Positions 25,699 to 35,700 of a stretch of 63,199 nucleotides of DNA are shown piece by piece. The first letter of the stretch is position 1. The number at the start of each line of letters is the position of its first letter. The DNA is from Candidatus Woesearchaeota archaeon (GTDB lineage Archaea; Nanobdellota; Nanobdellia; Woesearchaeales; WJKR01): NCBI GenBank assembly GCA_014729015.1, contig WJKR01000037.1:1-63199 (forward strand), written 5' to 3'. A model generated the notes under the pieces. The model saw only the letters and a program-made list of their open reading frames with translations. It was not told the origin of the DNA and ran no database searches. Made by a program: the position numbers and the translations under genes.

Positions 25699-28600
25699 AT
25701 GGGCAAAAAGAGGTGGCATTCTCTCAAAGCACAAGCAACGCTCTTCTTCATACTCGGCATTGTCTTATTAGCGGTGTTCAGCTTCGCCCTGTACGCGAAG
25801 AGCCTCATCGTCACGGAAGAGATGAGGAGGGAGGCCGCCGCCATCCTGACCGACGCCGTCCAGACGAACAGCATCAACTACTACGTCGGGGGATGCCTCG
25901 AACAAGTCACCGACGACGCGCTCTACCAGCTCGGCAGGCAAGGCGGCAGGCTCGACTTCACCAACGACCAACCATGGAAGGACTACTACGTCCTACGGGA
26001 AGGCGGCAACGACACGAACATCAGCTACGCCATCAAACCGAACACGCGCTGCGACCGCGTCGTCAGCCTCGAACCACCTTACTACCCAGTACACGACACC
26101 GCCATCAGCGACTACACCCAACAGTTCAAGACGCTCGGAGACGAGCAATGCAAATACGTCAAGGACGCGGGGTTTGTCGGGATGAACACGCTCTTACGGC
26201 TGTGCTACCAGTACGGCGAGAACAACCGGACGAGCAGCGCCGGCCAGACGTTCGCCTGCGACCCGCTCTACACCATCCGCACCGAGAACAACATGCAGAG
26301 CAGGCTCCAAGACCATATCTCGGCGCAGATGCAGGAATGCGTGGACTTCTCCGTGTTCACCGACATCCTCGGCCACAACATCACCGTCAGCGACGACGAG
26401 GTCGACACCACCATCATCTACGCCAAGGACGCGGTCATCGCAGTCGCTACCTATCCGTTCACCGTCAAGGTACGCGGCCGCCGCGTCAAGGTCGAAAAAG
26501 ACTTCACCTACACCTCACCCGTCAAGCTCCACGACCTCTACGCCTTCCTCATAGACGTGCTCAGCCAGGAAAGCCAGCGTCCTGACTACAACCTCGAGCG
26601 CGCATACAAAGCGACCGCGACCTGGGCGCTCTACCACGACGACTGGAACGTCACCTTCCTCCACCCCTTATGCGGCGCAAGCGAACCCATGACCTGCCCG
26701 GACAATCCGGACGACGATGACTACGCCTCCTATGACTATGTCATGCGCGTCGAGGACATGGACGTCAGAATCAACAACGAGTCCTACATCTTTCAGGTCG
26801 CCATCGACAACAGGAGACCAGTGCTCGACTACTACCACACCGGCAAGGACTATTACTACGACCTCATGACCACCTATAACCAGACCGTCATCCTCTCCCC
26901 GCAAGGCTACGACCCGGACGACACCAGCATCAGCTACTGGTACGAGGGGTGGAAGGAGACCGAGGACGCGACGTTCGACTTCAGCTGTTTCGACGACGGC
27001 GGCGACGCGGAGAGCTGCGTGGAACGCGAGATGGATGTCCACCCGCAGAACTGGTCGAACTCCTCGTTGTACAAGAGCACCGGACGGGAAGCGCAGCTCG
27101 CCAACCTGGCCCGCGACGACACGGGCGGTCACAACGTCACCGTCTACATCAGCGACGAGTCAGGGCTCCTAGACTGGCAGGTCATCAACATCCTCATCTT
27201 CGACCTGCCCGTCGCCATGGCGAACGGCACGAACAACATTCCAGACATTGATGACCGCCACGCCAGCGTCGAGGACCCGTACGTGCTCGATGCCACCGCA
27301 AGTATCACGAGCAAGATCCTCGACCAACCGCTGTCCTGGTATGACTGGGGGGCGACGGCGGACTCGGGAGAATTGTTCCACGTCACCTTTACCAGTGACA
27401 ACACGGAAAACCCCGCATCTGTCATGATACCCTACGAGGTCGACGAGGACGACGGCCTGTGGCGACCCGTCACGTTCTACAACTATACTGATGGCGAGGT
27501 GCAGCCGAACGACATCACACGCAGACACTTCACCATCAACTCACCACTAAATCTAGGCGGCACCGACGTCACGCTCACCCTCCACGTCAGCCCCGGATCG
27601 CCCCACGAAACGACCTGGAGCGAACCATCCTTCCTGAAGGTGACCATGCACCAATGCTTGCCCGTCAGAGACACAGGACACAAACCCTACCCGTACTTCA
27701 CAGAAAACGCCCAACGGTCTTACGCGTTCGACCATCCATGCTGCGGCAACGAGACAGAAGACTGGGGCACCATCCTCACCGACAATCCCTGCTACACCAT
27801 CATCGAGTACGGCAGACCAGCAGCCTTCACCGATCAGGACTGGTTCGGCACCCCGCCAATAACGCCGCCGAACATCGACAAGACCTACTTCGTCGACGGC
27901 AATTATATCACTGAATACGAATTCAACAACTCGTTCGACTTGCAGAATGATGTCTTCAAGAGGACATACACCCGATACTGCGATGGGAACAGAGGAAACA
28001 CCTGTACCGGCCGCGTCGAAGAAGTCTATGAACGCGTCGCTGACTGCTCAGATGAGTTGCAAGGGAAACAACAGTACCGATGCGAAGGGCCTTCCTCGCT
28101 AGTCTTCTCAGAGACACCATTGTCTTGCATCGACTATGATTATGACGTCCGCTGCAGCTTTGAATACTCTCTCGGTGACATACAAACAAAGACTTGCGAC
28201 CCGACCTGGCGATGCGCGACGCTACTGACGAACACGTACGACCCTGCAGCTGCCGACGATGGCGACCACCTCTGCCAAGGTGGATGCATGAATGGTGACT
28301 GCACCTATGCGGTCAACTGCGCGTGCTCCACTGACTGCGGCGCTGAGTGCGTGCCGCAAACCCCGCCAGAAGCAATATATGATGACAGTGAAGATAGGTG
28401 TCTTACGCGTTGCAATGCTTTTGATTGCGGGTACCAGTTGAGGCAGGTTTGCCCTGACTTCTGCATCTTGTCCTCGAGCAAGGCTTCTGGATCACACCCA
28501 TACGCCAATTGCGACACCTACACCCTCGGCGATGCCAGGAGGTACTGCCATTCCTCGCCAACATGCACCTCTGATAAAGGGTGCCGCCTGCAAGAGGTAG

Positions 28601-28875
28601 ATGAGATGCGATACAACCATTGCGACGTGTGCGACGAGAACGGCTACACCCCGGGCGACTACTGCCCAGCACCAGGGACAGTACAAGATGGTACGTGCTA
28701 TTTTGGGGACCGGGCATGCACAGGCAGCAGTTGTAACCTCGTTTATGAACCGTTTCTTTCCCGGGACTGCACAGCGGGAGAGATGTTTGAAGGCAGGCTG
28801 ACCTGCACTGCCGAGGGAGTGCAGTGCTGCGTTCACAATAATCATATATGTTTTGCTACGTACAGTACGCCTTGA
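25699..28875 (+). CDS. Large exported protein with class III-like signal and Cys-rich end
   Basis: The N-terminus has basic residues, then LKAQATLFFILGIVLLAVF, resembling archaeal pilin-type signal peptides, where a peptidase cuts before the hydrophobic helix and leaves it as anchor. About residues 400-640 include Ig/cadherin-like sheets (LSPQGYDPDDTSISYWYEG; GGHNVTVYISDESG). The last 250 residues are very rich in Cys, including CSTDCGAECVP, HCDVCDENGYTPGDYC and ECCV-like pairs, so many disulfides are expected. 1058 aa, many N-glycosylation sequons, no C-terminal membrane helix. It has the same N-terminal signature as the array at 37950-50939. Confidence 0.72.
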   Translation: MGKKRWHSLKAQATLFFILGIVLLAVFSFALYAKSLIVTEEMRREAAAILTDAVQTNSINYYVGGCLEQVTDDALYQLGRQGGRLDFTNDQPWKDYYVLREGGNDTNISYAIKPNTRCDRVVSLEPPYYPVHDTAISDYTQQFKTLGDEQCKYVKDAGFVGMNTLLRLCYQYGENNRTSSAGQTFACDPLYTIRTENNMQSRLQDHISAQMQECVDFSVFTDILGHNITVSDDEVDTTIIYAKDAVIAVATYPFTVKVRGRRVKVEKDFTYTSPVKLHDLYAFLIDVLSQESQRPDYNLERAYKATATWALYHDDWNVTFLHPLCGASEPMTCPDNPDDDDYASYDYVMRVEDMDVRINNESYIFQVAIDNRRPVLDYYHTGKDYYYDLMTTYNQTVILSPQGYDPDDTSISYWYEGWKETEDATFDFSCFDDGGDAESCVEREMDVHPQNWSNSSLYKSTGREAQLANLARDDTGGHNVTVYISDESGLLDWQVINILIFDLPVAMANGTNNIPDIDDRHASVEDPYVLDATASITSKILDQPLSWYDWGATADSGELFHVTFTSDNTENPASVMIPYEVDEDDGLWRPVTFYNYTDGEVQPNDITRRHFTINSPLNLGGTDVTLTLHVSPGSPHETTWSEPSFLKVTMHQCLPVRDTGHKPYPYFTENAQRSYAFDHPCCGNETEDWGTILTDNPCYTIIEYGRPAAFTDQDWFGTPPITPPNIDKTYFVDGNYITEYEFNNSFDLQNDVFKRTYTRYCDGNRGNTCTGRVEEVYERVADCSDELQGKQQYRCEGPSSLVFSETPLSCIDYDYDVRCSFEYSLGDIQTKTCDPTWRCATLLTNTYDPAAADDGDHLCQGGCMNGDCTYAVNCACSTDCGAECVPQTPPEAIYDDSEDRCLTRCNAFDCGYQLRQVCPDFCILSSSKASGSHPYANCDTYTLGDARRYCHSSPTCTSDKGCRLQEVDEMRYNHCDVCDENGYTPGDYCPAPGTVQDGTCYFGDRACTGSSCNLVYEPFLSRDCTAGEMFEGRLTCTAEGVQCCVHNNHICFATYSTP

Positions 28876-28898
28876 CGACTCCTCTGAGCCTTCCAAAA

Positions 28899-28908
28899 GC
28901 TTTATAAA
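28899..28908 (+). promoter_or_regulatory. TATA box of the 1276-residue surface protein gene
   Basis: GCTTTATAAA about 45-50 nt before the start; a purine-rich GGGAGTGAG (28938-28946) follows in the leader. Confidence 0.55.
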
Positions 28909-28945
28909 CTACCTTTCCTCGGTTCTCGTCAGAAAAAGGGAGTGA

Positions 28946-31900
28946 GTGATTTCAGTGGAAATCCCGAACAAACTACTCATGGCACTCATCTTACTTGTCC
29001 TCTCACTCCTCACCTTGCCTGCGGTGCTCGGTGACGGGTGCTGTGTGCCTGAACAACCAGATGCTAATGCCGAACTCTTCTGCTACTCAGAAGATCAACA
29101 CGCTTCTCTTTTCGAGGGGGCCATGTCGTCGAGCTTGTGTCGGGGGGATCAGTTTACTGATCATACATGGTCTGAGGGGAAAAATTGCGATACTGACTTC
29201 CCGGAATGCGTCGAAGGATGCTGCTGCTATGAAAGCGCAACAGGCGAGACGGTCGGCATCTACACGACAGCAGTCGCTTGTCTCACTGACTCGGAACAGG
29301 CTATCAGCTTTCACTCAAATGCAGCCAGCACCACTAATAATTGCAACAATTATTGCAAAGGAATCAGTCCTGAGACGTACGAGGTCAACGGCACGGTTAA
29401 GAACACGTCCGACGAACCCGTGGTCGGTGCTAATGTTACTGTTGATTTTCCTGGAGGGCAATGGAATGTCACCAACGCTACCGGCGGATTCTCATTCCAG
29501 ATTATGAGCTCAACTAATAGGCACATCTTCTTCATCAACGCGTCGTGGTGCGAACAAACCGAAGATTACTCCATCACGGGCGACGTCGATCTTGAAATCA
29601 TCCTCGACTGCTCCACGGACGAAGAGAAGCCAGACACGTGTCCAGACCCTGTGTGGGAGTACGGCTTCGATGACGGCGAGGACCGCTGCGGCGTACCATA
29701 CGACTACGCCGAAGACATACAAGATTACGATGATTCTCCCGAGTGCAGTTACCAGGAGTGGCAAGGCCCACTCCCGTTCAAGTCATGCCCCCCTTCACCA
29801 GCGTGCGACAATGACGGCATCCTGGATGAGGGTGAGGCGTGCGACGGTGGCGTGTTCCGCGACGGCGGCTCTTGTCAAGACTACGGCTACTCCTTTGGGA
29901 GCGTCTCATGCCGCGACTGCGAGGTCATCCTCACGGGCTGCGAGCGATGCCCAGCCGAGGCGGATGCCTGCACCTCAGCGCAGTGCAAGGAATGCCCAAT
30001 ATGCCAGGAGGCAGAGGTGTGCCAGGCACGTGCCTGCCTGGACGAGCAGCCGTACGGCGTGGCCGCGACGACCCAGACGGGAAAGTCATCCATCCTCGTC
30101 ACGTGGCGGTTCAACGACGCCTGCATCGCTCACGTGCCAAGATTCCATGTGGACGTGTGCACACCACCACCAACCCAAAGTTCTGCCGAGTGGTGCAGTG
30201 ACAACGACGCGTACGATGAGGTCACCATCGCGAAGACGGACCTCTCTTCCTCGCAGCCGTTCAGCCACCCCTACTCAGGGAGCGACGGCTTGGACGGCCG
30301 TACCACTTACTGCTTCAATGTCAGCGCGAATATCGAGGAGGAGGGAGAACAAGCCACGACGAGCGCGGAAGCCGGATGGGTGTGCGCCACGACCGGTGAT
30401 CAGTACTGCATGGAAGGGTTGCACGAGGACGAGTTCTGCGCTCATGCTATTACTAAACTTAAGGATTACCCGCACATCAAGCCAAATAGTAGGCTTTTGT
30501 GTAACCCTGCTAACCAGATCATCTTGTTAGAGGACTGCCTCTTGGCGCAATGTGTTGATGACGTCGCTGGTACGACTATTTGCAAGACGAACGAGCAATG
30601 CCGATTGTGCAACGGCCTGTTCAACATGTACGGCTATTACCACTTCTATGATGATGATAAGGATCTTATCGTTCCGTTCCTTTCTGGCGGAACAGAAATA
30701 GATTTGTCCTGCGAGAACAAGAACATCTATCAGCAGAATCCGAGTCCTGATACGAGGCCGGCGTGTTATGACGAACGTACCAAGACGGTCGCTGATTATC
30801 TTGACGAGTGCAACGAGGTGCAGACGTGCTATGACTATCACACGAAGCAGGCGTGCGAGGACAACCCGTGCAGGAAGCCGTTCTTGCAAGGTAATTGCAC
30901 GTGGCGGCCGTTGCTGGATGAAGAGGGCAACTCGCTCGGCGACCAGTTCGGCCTCGGCGTGTGCGCGCCGGACGACGTAGCGCTGGCTGAGTGCGACCGA
31001 TGCCAATCAGATGACACGACGTTGCCCGCGTGCACCGAGGAGCTGTGCAGCCTGTACGCGCCCGTCACGGAAGGCGTGCCCGGGTGCTATTATCTCCAAG
31101 ACGATAAGCGATGCGTGAGGAGCGACGAGGTGAGCTGCACGAACTATACCCGGCGCCGGGAGTGCGTCGGCGACGAAAACACCCCTGTGCAGGTGAACGC
31201 CACGTACAGCGAGGAAGACCGGATAAATGGCGGCCACAACGTCACGCAGCGGAGCAAGGACGTCCTCAGCATCGGGCTGTGCGAATGGGTCGATATCGGG
31301 ACCGACGCCATGTGCGTCAAGAACGCGGATAACCATACGTTCTCCTCCAAGGGCCTGCCGTCCAGCGATTGCGACGACGTTGCTACCGAGGACAAGACGA
31401 CGTGCTTGCTCGACTTCGAACCGCCAGTGACCGAGCTCTTCCTGGCCACGGCAGCCGAGCAGGAATGGCATGAAGAGGATTATCCGGTGTACAGCTTCGA
31501 GCGGCCGTTCAACTACGACGTCAAGGACAACGCGTTTGCGTTGAGCAAATTGCGGACATGGTTCGGCTTCGGTACAGGCACGCCCTATCCGATCCACACC
31601 TTGGAGCAGCTGAAAAGCCAGACTGCAGAGAAAGACGGCACGTTCAACATCACGTATTACTCGGCAGACCCGGCGAAGAACCTCGAACAGGTCAAGAACG
31701 CCACGATCATCATGGACAACACGCCGCCGACCTTCGTCGAACATGACTTCACCAACACCACTGCCGGGTTCCTCGTCGCAGAGGACGAGTGGCGCAGCAA
31801 CCTCACGATCAATTACTCCTTCACCGACGACCACGGGCCGATAAGGTGCAACGGCACGCTCCTTTCCACGACCTCTACGCGCTTCCCCGGCAATCGTTTT

Positions 31901-32776
31901 CTCTCCTTCAAGTCCGGCACGGTCGTCCAGCAGAACTACACCTACCTGCAGGACGACCAGTACTTGTTCCGCATGAACTGCTCTGACCACCCGTTCCTCA
32001 GCAACACGGTCATCAATGAGAGCTGGTTCGTGCTCGAGGCGGACAGCAGCATCACCGACCCGCAACCCGTAAGGAAAAAGTTCAGCGTCGATGACTTCCC
32101 GCTCACCATCAACATCACCACGAACAGGTCAGCGAGTTGCTGGTTCAATGGCTCATCGACACAGTTCTTGGACAGTGCTACGGGCACAGAGCACAACTAC
32201 ACGTTCGATCAACCGTTGCCGCACGGCCTGTACTTCTTCAACGTCAGTTGCGAGTTCGAGGACGGCAAGGTCACCAAGAACAACCCGTCAGACACGATAT
32301 GGTTCAGCGTGGATAACGAATCACCGACGGCTGGCATCATCGACGTTGAGGAGCGGCAACCATACGACGGGTGGCCGTACCGCGAAGACCTCACCATAAC
32401 CTTCGAGTGCGATGACAACGATTCCTCCCTCGTCAGGACCGTGGTCGACGCAGCAGGCCATACTGAGGACTTATGGGACGGCAACTTCGACGACTCGACC
32501 GTGCAGTGGTGCCGTGACGACAACGAGACAGACCGGGAATGCTACTTTGATGAATGGGACGGCCCATACCTCGCCTTCAGTGCTGATGACGACTTTGACG
32601 ATAATGAGCGCTGGCTCCACTACCGTTGTACTGACGCTGGTGGCAACGTCGGAACTACGGAAACCCAGTACTTGTTCGTCAGGAACCTGCAGGTCAAGGT
32701 CGCCGGCGTCAAGATCATCACTCCTGATAGGACAGAATACTTACCGGATCCATTAGTGCCCCCAGTCACTCATTGA
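28946..32776 (+). CDS. Secreted Cys-rich protein with carboxypeptidase-regulatory-like domain
   Basis: A signal peptide (LLMALILLVLSLLTLPAVLG) starts the chain. GTG 28946 gives 1276 aa; GTG 28955 lies better spaced after the GGGAGTGAG element and is an equally good start. Around residues 145-215 a CarboxypepD_reg-like beta-sandwich is visible (NGTVKNTSDEPVVGANVTV). A single Cys-rich unit (GILDEGEACDGG ... SCRDCEVILTGC) matches the repeats of the next gene. Later come Ig-like segments typical of surface proteins, with YYSADPAKNLEQVKN and many sequons. No C-terminal anchor; the reading frame stops within what looks like a further beta domain, 20 nt before the start of the next gene. Confidence 0.72.
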   Translation: MISVEIPNKLLMALILLVLSLLTLPAVLGDGCCVPEQPDANAELFCYSEDQHASLFEGAMSSSLCRGDQFTDHTWSEGKNCDTDFPECVEGCCCYESATGETVGIYTTAVACLTDSEQAISFHSNAASTTNNCNNYCKGISPETYEVNGTVKNTSDEPVVGANVTVDFPGGQWNVTNATGGFSFQIMSSTNRHIFFINASWCEQTEDYSITGDVDLEIILDCSTDEEKPDTCPDPVWEYGFDDGEDRCGVPYDYAEDIQDYDDSPECSYQEWQGPLPFKSCPPSPACDNDGILDEGEACDGGVFRDGGSCQDYGYSFGSVSCRDCEVILTGCERCPAEADACTSAQCKECPICQEAEVCQARACLDEQPYGVAATTQTGKSSILVTWRFNDACIAHVPRFHVDVCTPPPTQSSAEWCSDNDAYDEVTIAKTDLSSSQPFSHPYSGSDGLDGRTTYCFNVSANIEEEGEQATTSAEAGWVCATTGDQYCMEGLHEDEFCAHAITKLKDYPHIKPNSRLLCNPANQIILLEDCLLAQCVDDVAGTTICKTNEQCRLCNGLFNMYGYYHFYDDDKDLIVPFLSGGTEIDLSCENKNIYQQNPSPDTRPACYDERTKTVADYLDECNEVQTCYDYHTKQACEDNPCRKPFLQGNCTWRPLLDEEGNSLGDQFGLGVCAPDDVALAECDRCQSDDTTLPACTEELCSLYAPVTEGVPGCYYLQDDKRCVRSDEVSCTNYTRRRECVGDENTPVQVNATYSEEDRINGGHNVTQRSKDVLSIGLCEWVDIGTDAMCVKNADNHTFSSKGLPSSDCDDVATEDKTTCLLDFEPPVTELFLATAAEQEWHEEDYPVYSFERPFNYDVKDNAFALSKLRTWFGFGTGTPYPIHTLEQLKSQTAEKDGTFNITYYSADPAKNLEQVKNATIIMDNTPPTFVEHDFTNTTAGFLVAEDEWRSNLTINYSFTDDHGPIRCNGTLLSTTSTRFPGNRFLSFKSGTVVQQNYTYLQDDQYLFRMNCSDHPFLSNTVINESWFVLEADSSITDPQPVRKKFSVDDFPLTINITTNRSASCWFNGSSTQFLDSATGTEHNYTFDQPLPHGLYFFNVSCEFEDGKVTKNNPSDTIWFSVDNESPTAGIIDVEERQPYDGWPYREDLTITFECDDNDSSLVRTVVDAAGHTEDLWDGNFDDSTVQWCRDDNETDRECYFDEWDGPYLAFSADDDFDDNERWLHYRCTDAGGNVGTTETQYLFVRNLQVKVAGVKIITPDRTEYLPDPLVPPVTH

Positions 32777-32796
32777 CAACGAAAAAGAGGTCACGT

Positions 32797-35700
32797 ATGA
32801 GAACACTCCCTGTCATCCTTGTCATCCTCTTCCTCTTCCCAGTCGTGCTCTCAGCATCCTACCAGGACCAACAAGTGATCACCTACACGATCAAGGATGA
32901 CATCACGCACCCGCAGCCGAACATCTCGGTGTCGTTCGGCGAGCAGCCCGTATGCATCCTCGACGCCGAGTTGTCCTTTGAGGATGCTTCGCAGTCAGAC
33001 CCACCAAGCATCATCTGTGATGAGACTCCTTGCCGCCAGGAGTACAACTTCTCCATCGGCGACGACAACTATCTGATCGATGCCGATTACGTGTTCTACG
33101 CCAAAGCGCGGGACAACGACGACAACACCATCAAGATCTACGTCCACTTCACCATCGACTCGCCCGAGCAGCACGTCTACCTCGTCTCACCAGTCAACCC
33201 ATACGTCAACAACACAGAGGACGACTTCGGCATGGCAAAAAAGCAATCGTTCAACCTGCGAGTGCGGCTCGAACAAGCATTGGGCAGGCCTGCAGAAGGA
33301 TGTCGGTGGGCGTATATCGAAAGCCTCCCCGGAAGCTATGCCAGTGGCGAGGAACTCTTCAACAACCTCGCCCAGGAGAAAGCTCACTTCAGCTCACGAT
33401 CCTCGGACGGCTACTACTTCAACGACACGGACTTCTCGCTCGCAGAATTAGCGCAAGGAGTGCTGCACGAATTCATCGCCGTGTGCAAAGAGAGTGAAGG
33501 CCGCTACAGCCGCAGCCGGATGTTCCTCGGCTGGGATGATGACAAGCCGGTCTTCGATGAGGAAAAGACCCGCATCTTGCCCGACCATCCCGGCATACAG
33601 GGCAATGACCACGCCTACATCGACGACCAGAACCACGCAGTCGCGACCATCAACGTGACCACTGATGACCGGGTCCTGTGCAACGTCACCAACGTGCGCT
33701 ACCCCCCATTATACGGAGCAAAGTACCGTGACTACGGCGATGACGACAAGTATTTCTGGCTCAGCCTAGGACGCTTTACCATCACGAACCCCGAAGCCGA
33801 AGACTTCAACACCACGCACCTCTTCGCGCGCATCTCGTTCGAACTCCTCAGGACAGAGACGCCATCCGTCAATCCGCCGTACAACTACACGTTCAACGTG
33901 ACGTGCGAGAACATGGCAGGCCTCACCAACTCATTACTCCTCGACGCCAGCATCAACTTCAGTAACACCATAGGGCTAGAACAAGTCTCCCCGAAATCGC
34001 AACACTACACTGACACGAACGACGTCGACTTCGAGTTCACCACGGACGTCGAGGCGGTCTGCAATTTCTTCTTCGACGACGATGACGAAACCTCCGACCT
34101 GGACGAAACGATCACCGAGGGCACCTATCACTACGCCCTGACCGAGAACGACCTCGACGACGGCTCATACGACTACGAGTTCACTTGCCACCTTGCCGGT
34201 TACACCCCACAATCCAAGAGCGGAACGATTTCCGTCGACACCGAAGCGCCACCAGCACCGGACATTAACACCACCGACACCAAGGTTTGCAACAATAACA
34301 CTCCTGAGCTGGAGATCGAGTTCGGCACGGCCGGGAACGTAGACCGCTACGACTACAGGATTACGAGCGACAACGGCTACTCCGCCACCGGCAGCGACAC
34401 GAACGGCGAGGTGACGCACGAAATAAGCGGCCATCCCATCGCCTGGGAAGAAACCTTCACCATCACCGCCAACGCGACGGATGCAGCAGGCAACACCGGC
34501 AGCCCAGCGCAGCACACCCTCACCTACCTGCCGTACACCTGCGACGGGAAAAAGCCGAGCATCACCACGAGCAAGAACTACACGTCTACCGGCATGGACA
34601 TCGCGATCACGTGCTCGGACGACGGGACCGGCTGCACCGACCGCTACGACTACAGCATACTCCCGCCAGACAGCACCTGCGACGACGCCGACTACGGACA
34701 GCACGAGCAGAACGGCGGGGCCGTGGCCATCACCGGCGACCAACTGTTGTGCTACCGCGTCACCGACAAGGCCGGCAACAACGAGACAGGCAGCACCACG
34801 GTCATGACGAGCTTCCCCATCGAGATCGTCGAGCCGAGCTTCGGCATCGCCAACACCACGACGTTCAACATCACCATCAAGACGGAACGATCGGCGAGCT
34901 GCAAGTTCGACTTCAACCACGGCAACCCCGGCGACCTCGAGATGATGTACAACGACTTCCCATGGGACCTCGACGAGACCGACGACACAAACAAATACCG
35001 CTATGAGGGCTTCAACCCCGTATCGCAAGGAGCAAGCATCTGCGAAGGCGAACCGGCCTGCGCCGTGTCCATCATCGTCATCTGCAATGTGCCGCCACGA
35101 TACTACTACACCCCCTTCATGATAGGCTACGACACCACGCCGCCACGCATCGACGCGTACGCCTCGCCAGCGACGCTAAGAGAATACGGCAACCTCGAAG
35201 CAGAGCTCATCGTGGAGAGCGACGACGGCACCTACTGCACCTACCAGGACATCGAGGGCGAGGACGCGGGCAACTTCGGTACATTAGGACCCGACCAAGA
35301 CTCCTCCTACCAACAACACCACCAAGCAAGTATCGGCCCGTTCTCCCCACCCACCGGCAACAACGATTCCTACAACGTCACCTACAACGTCACGTGCAAG
35401 AACCAAGCAGGCATCATCGTCAACGACGTCGCCACCGTCACCATCGCGCCCACGGACGAAATCGGCGTCACCATCACCACGCCGAGCGAGCACCGCGCAC
35501 GCAGCGTGACCCTCAACGTGACCACCGTGCTCCCGGCCCGGTGCAACTACACGTTCAACCCCAAACAACCATCGACCCCGCTCGCCCCGGACGACGAGGA
35601 CAAACGACACGCAGCCACCGAATCGTTCGCCGCGGACGGCGAGTACGACCTGGACGTCGAATGCGTCTCGCTGAACCACCTCTACAAAGGAGGAGCGTCG

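Noticed and set aside
32690..32860. A one-base shift at the end of the 1276-residue protein would extend it with an Ig-like DNEKEVTYEN segment into the next gene.
   Set aside because: The extension soon runs into the signal-peptide region of the next gene in a wrong frame, and the next gene has its own ribosome binding site and a good signal peptide. Only the short match is suggestive.
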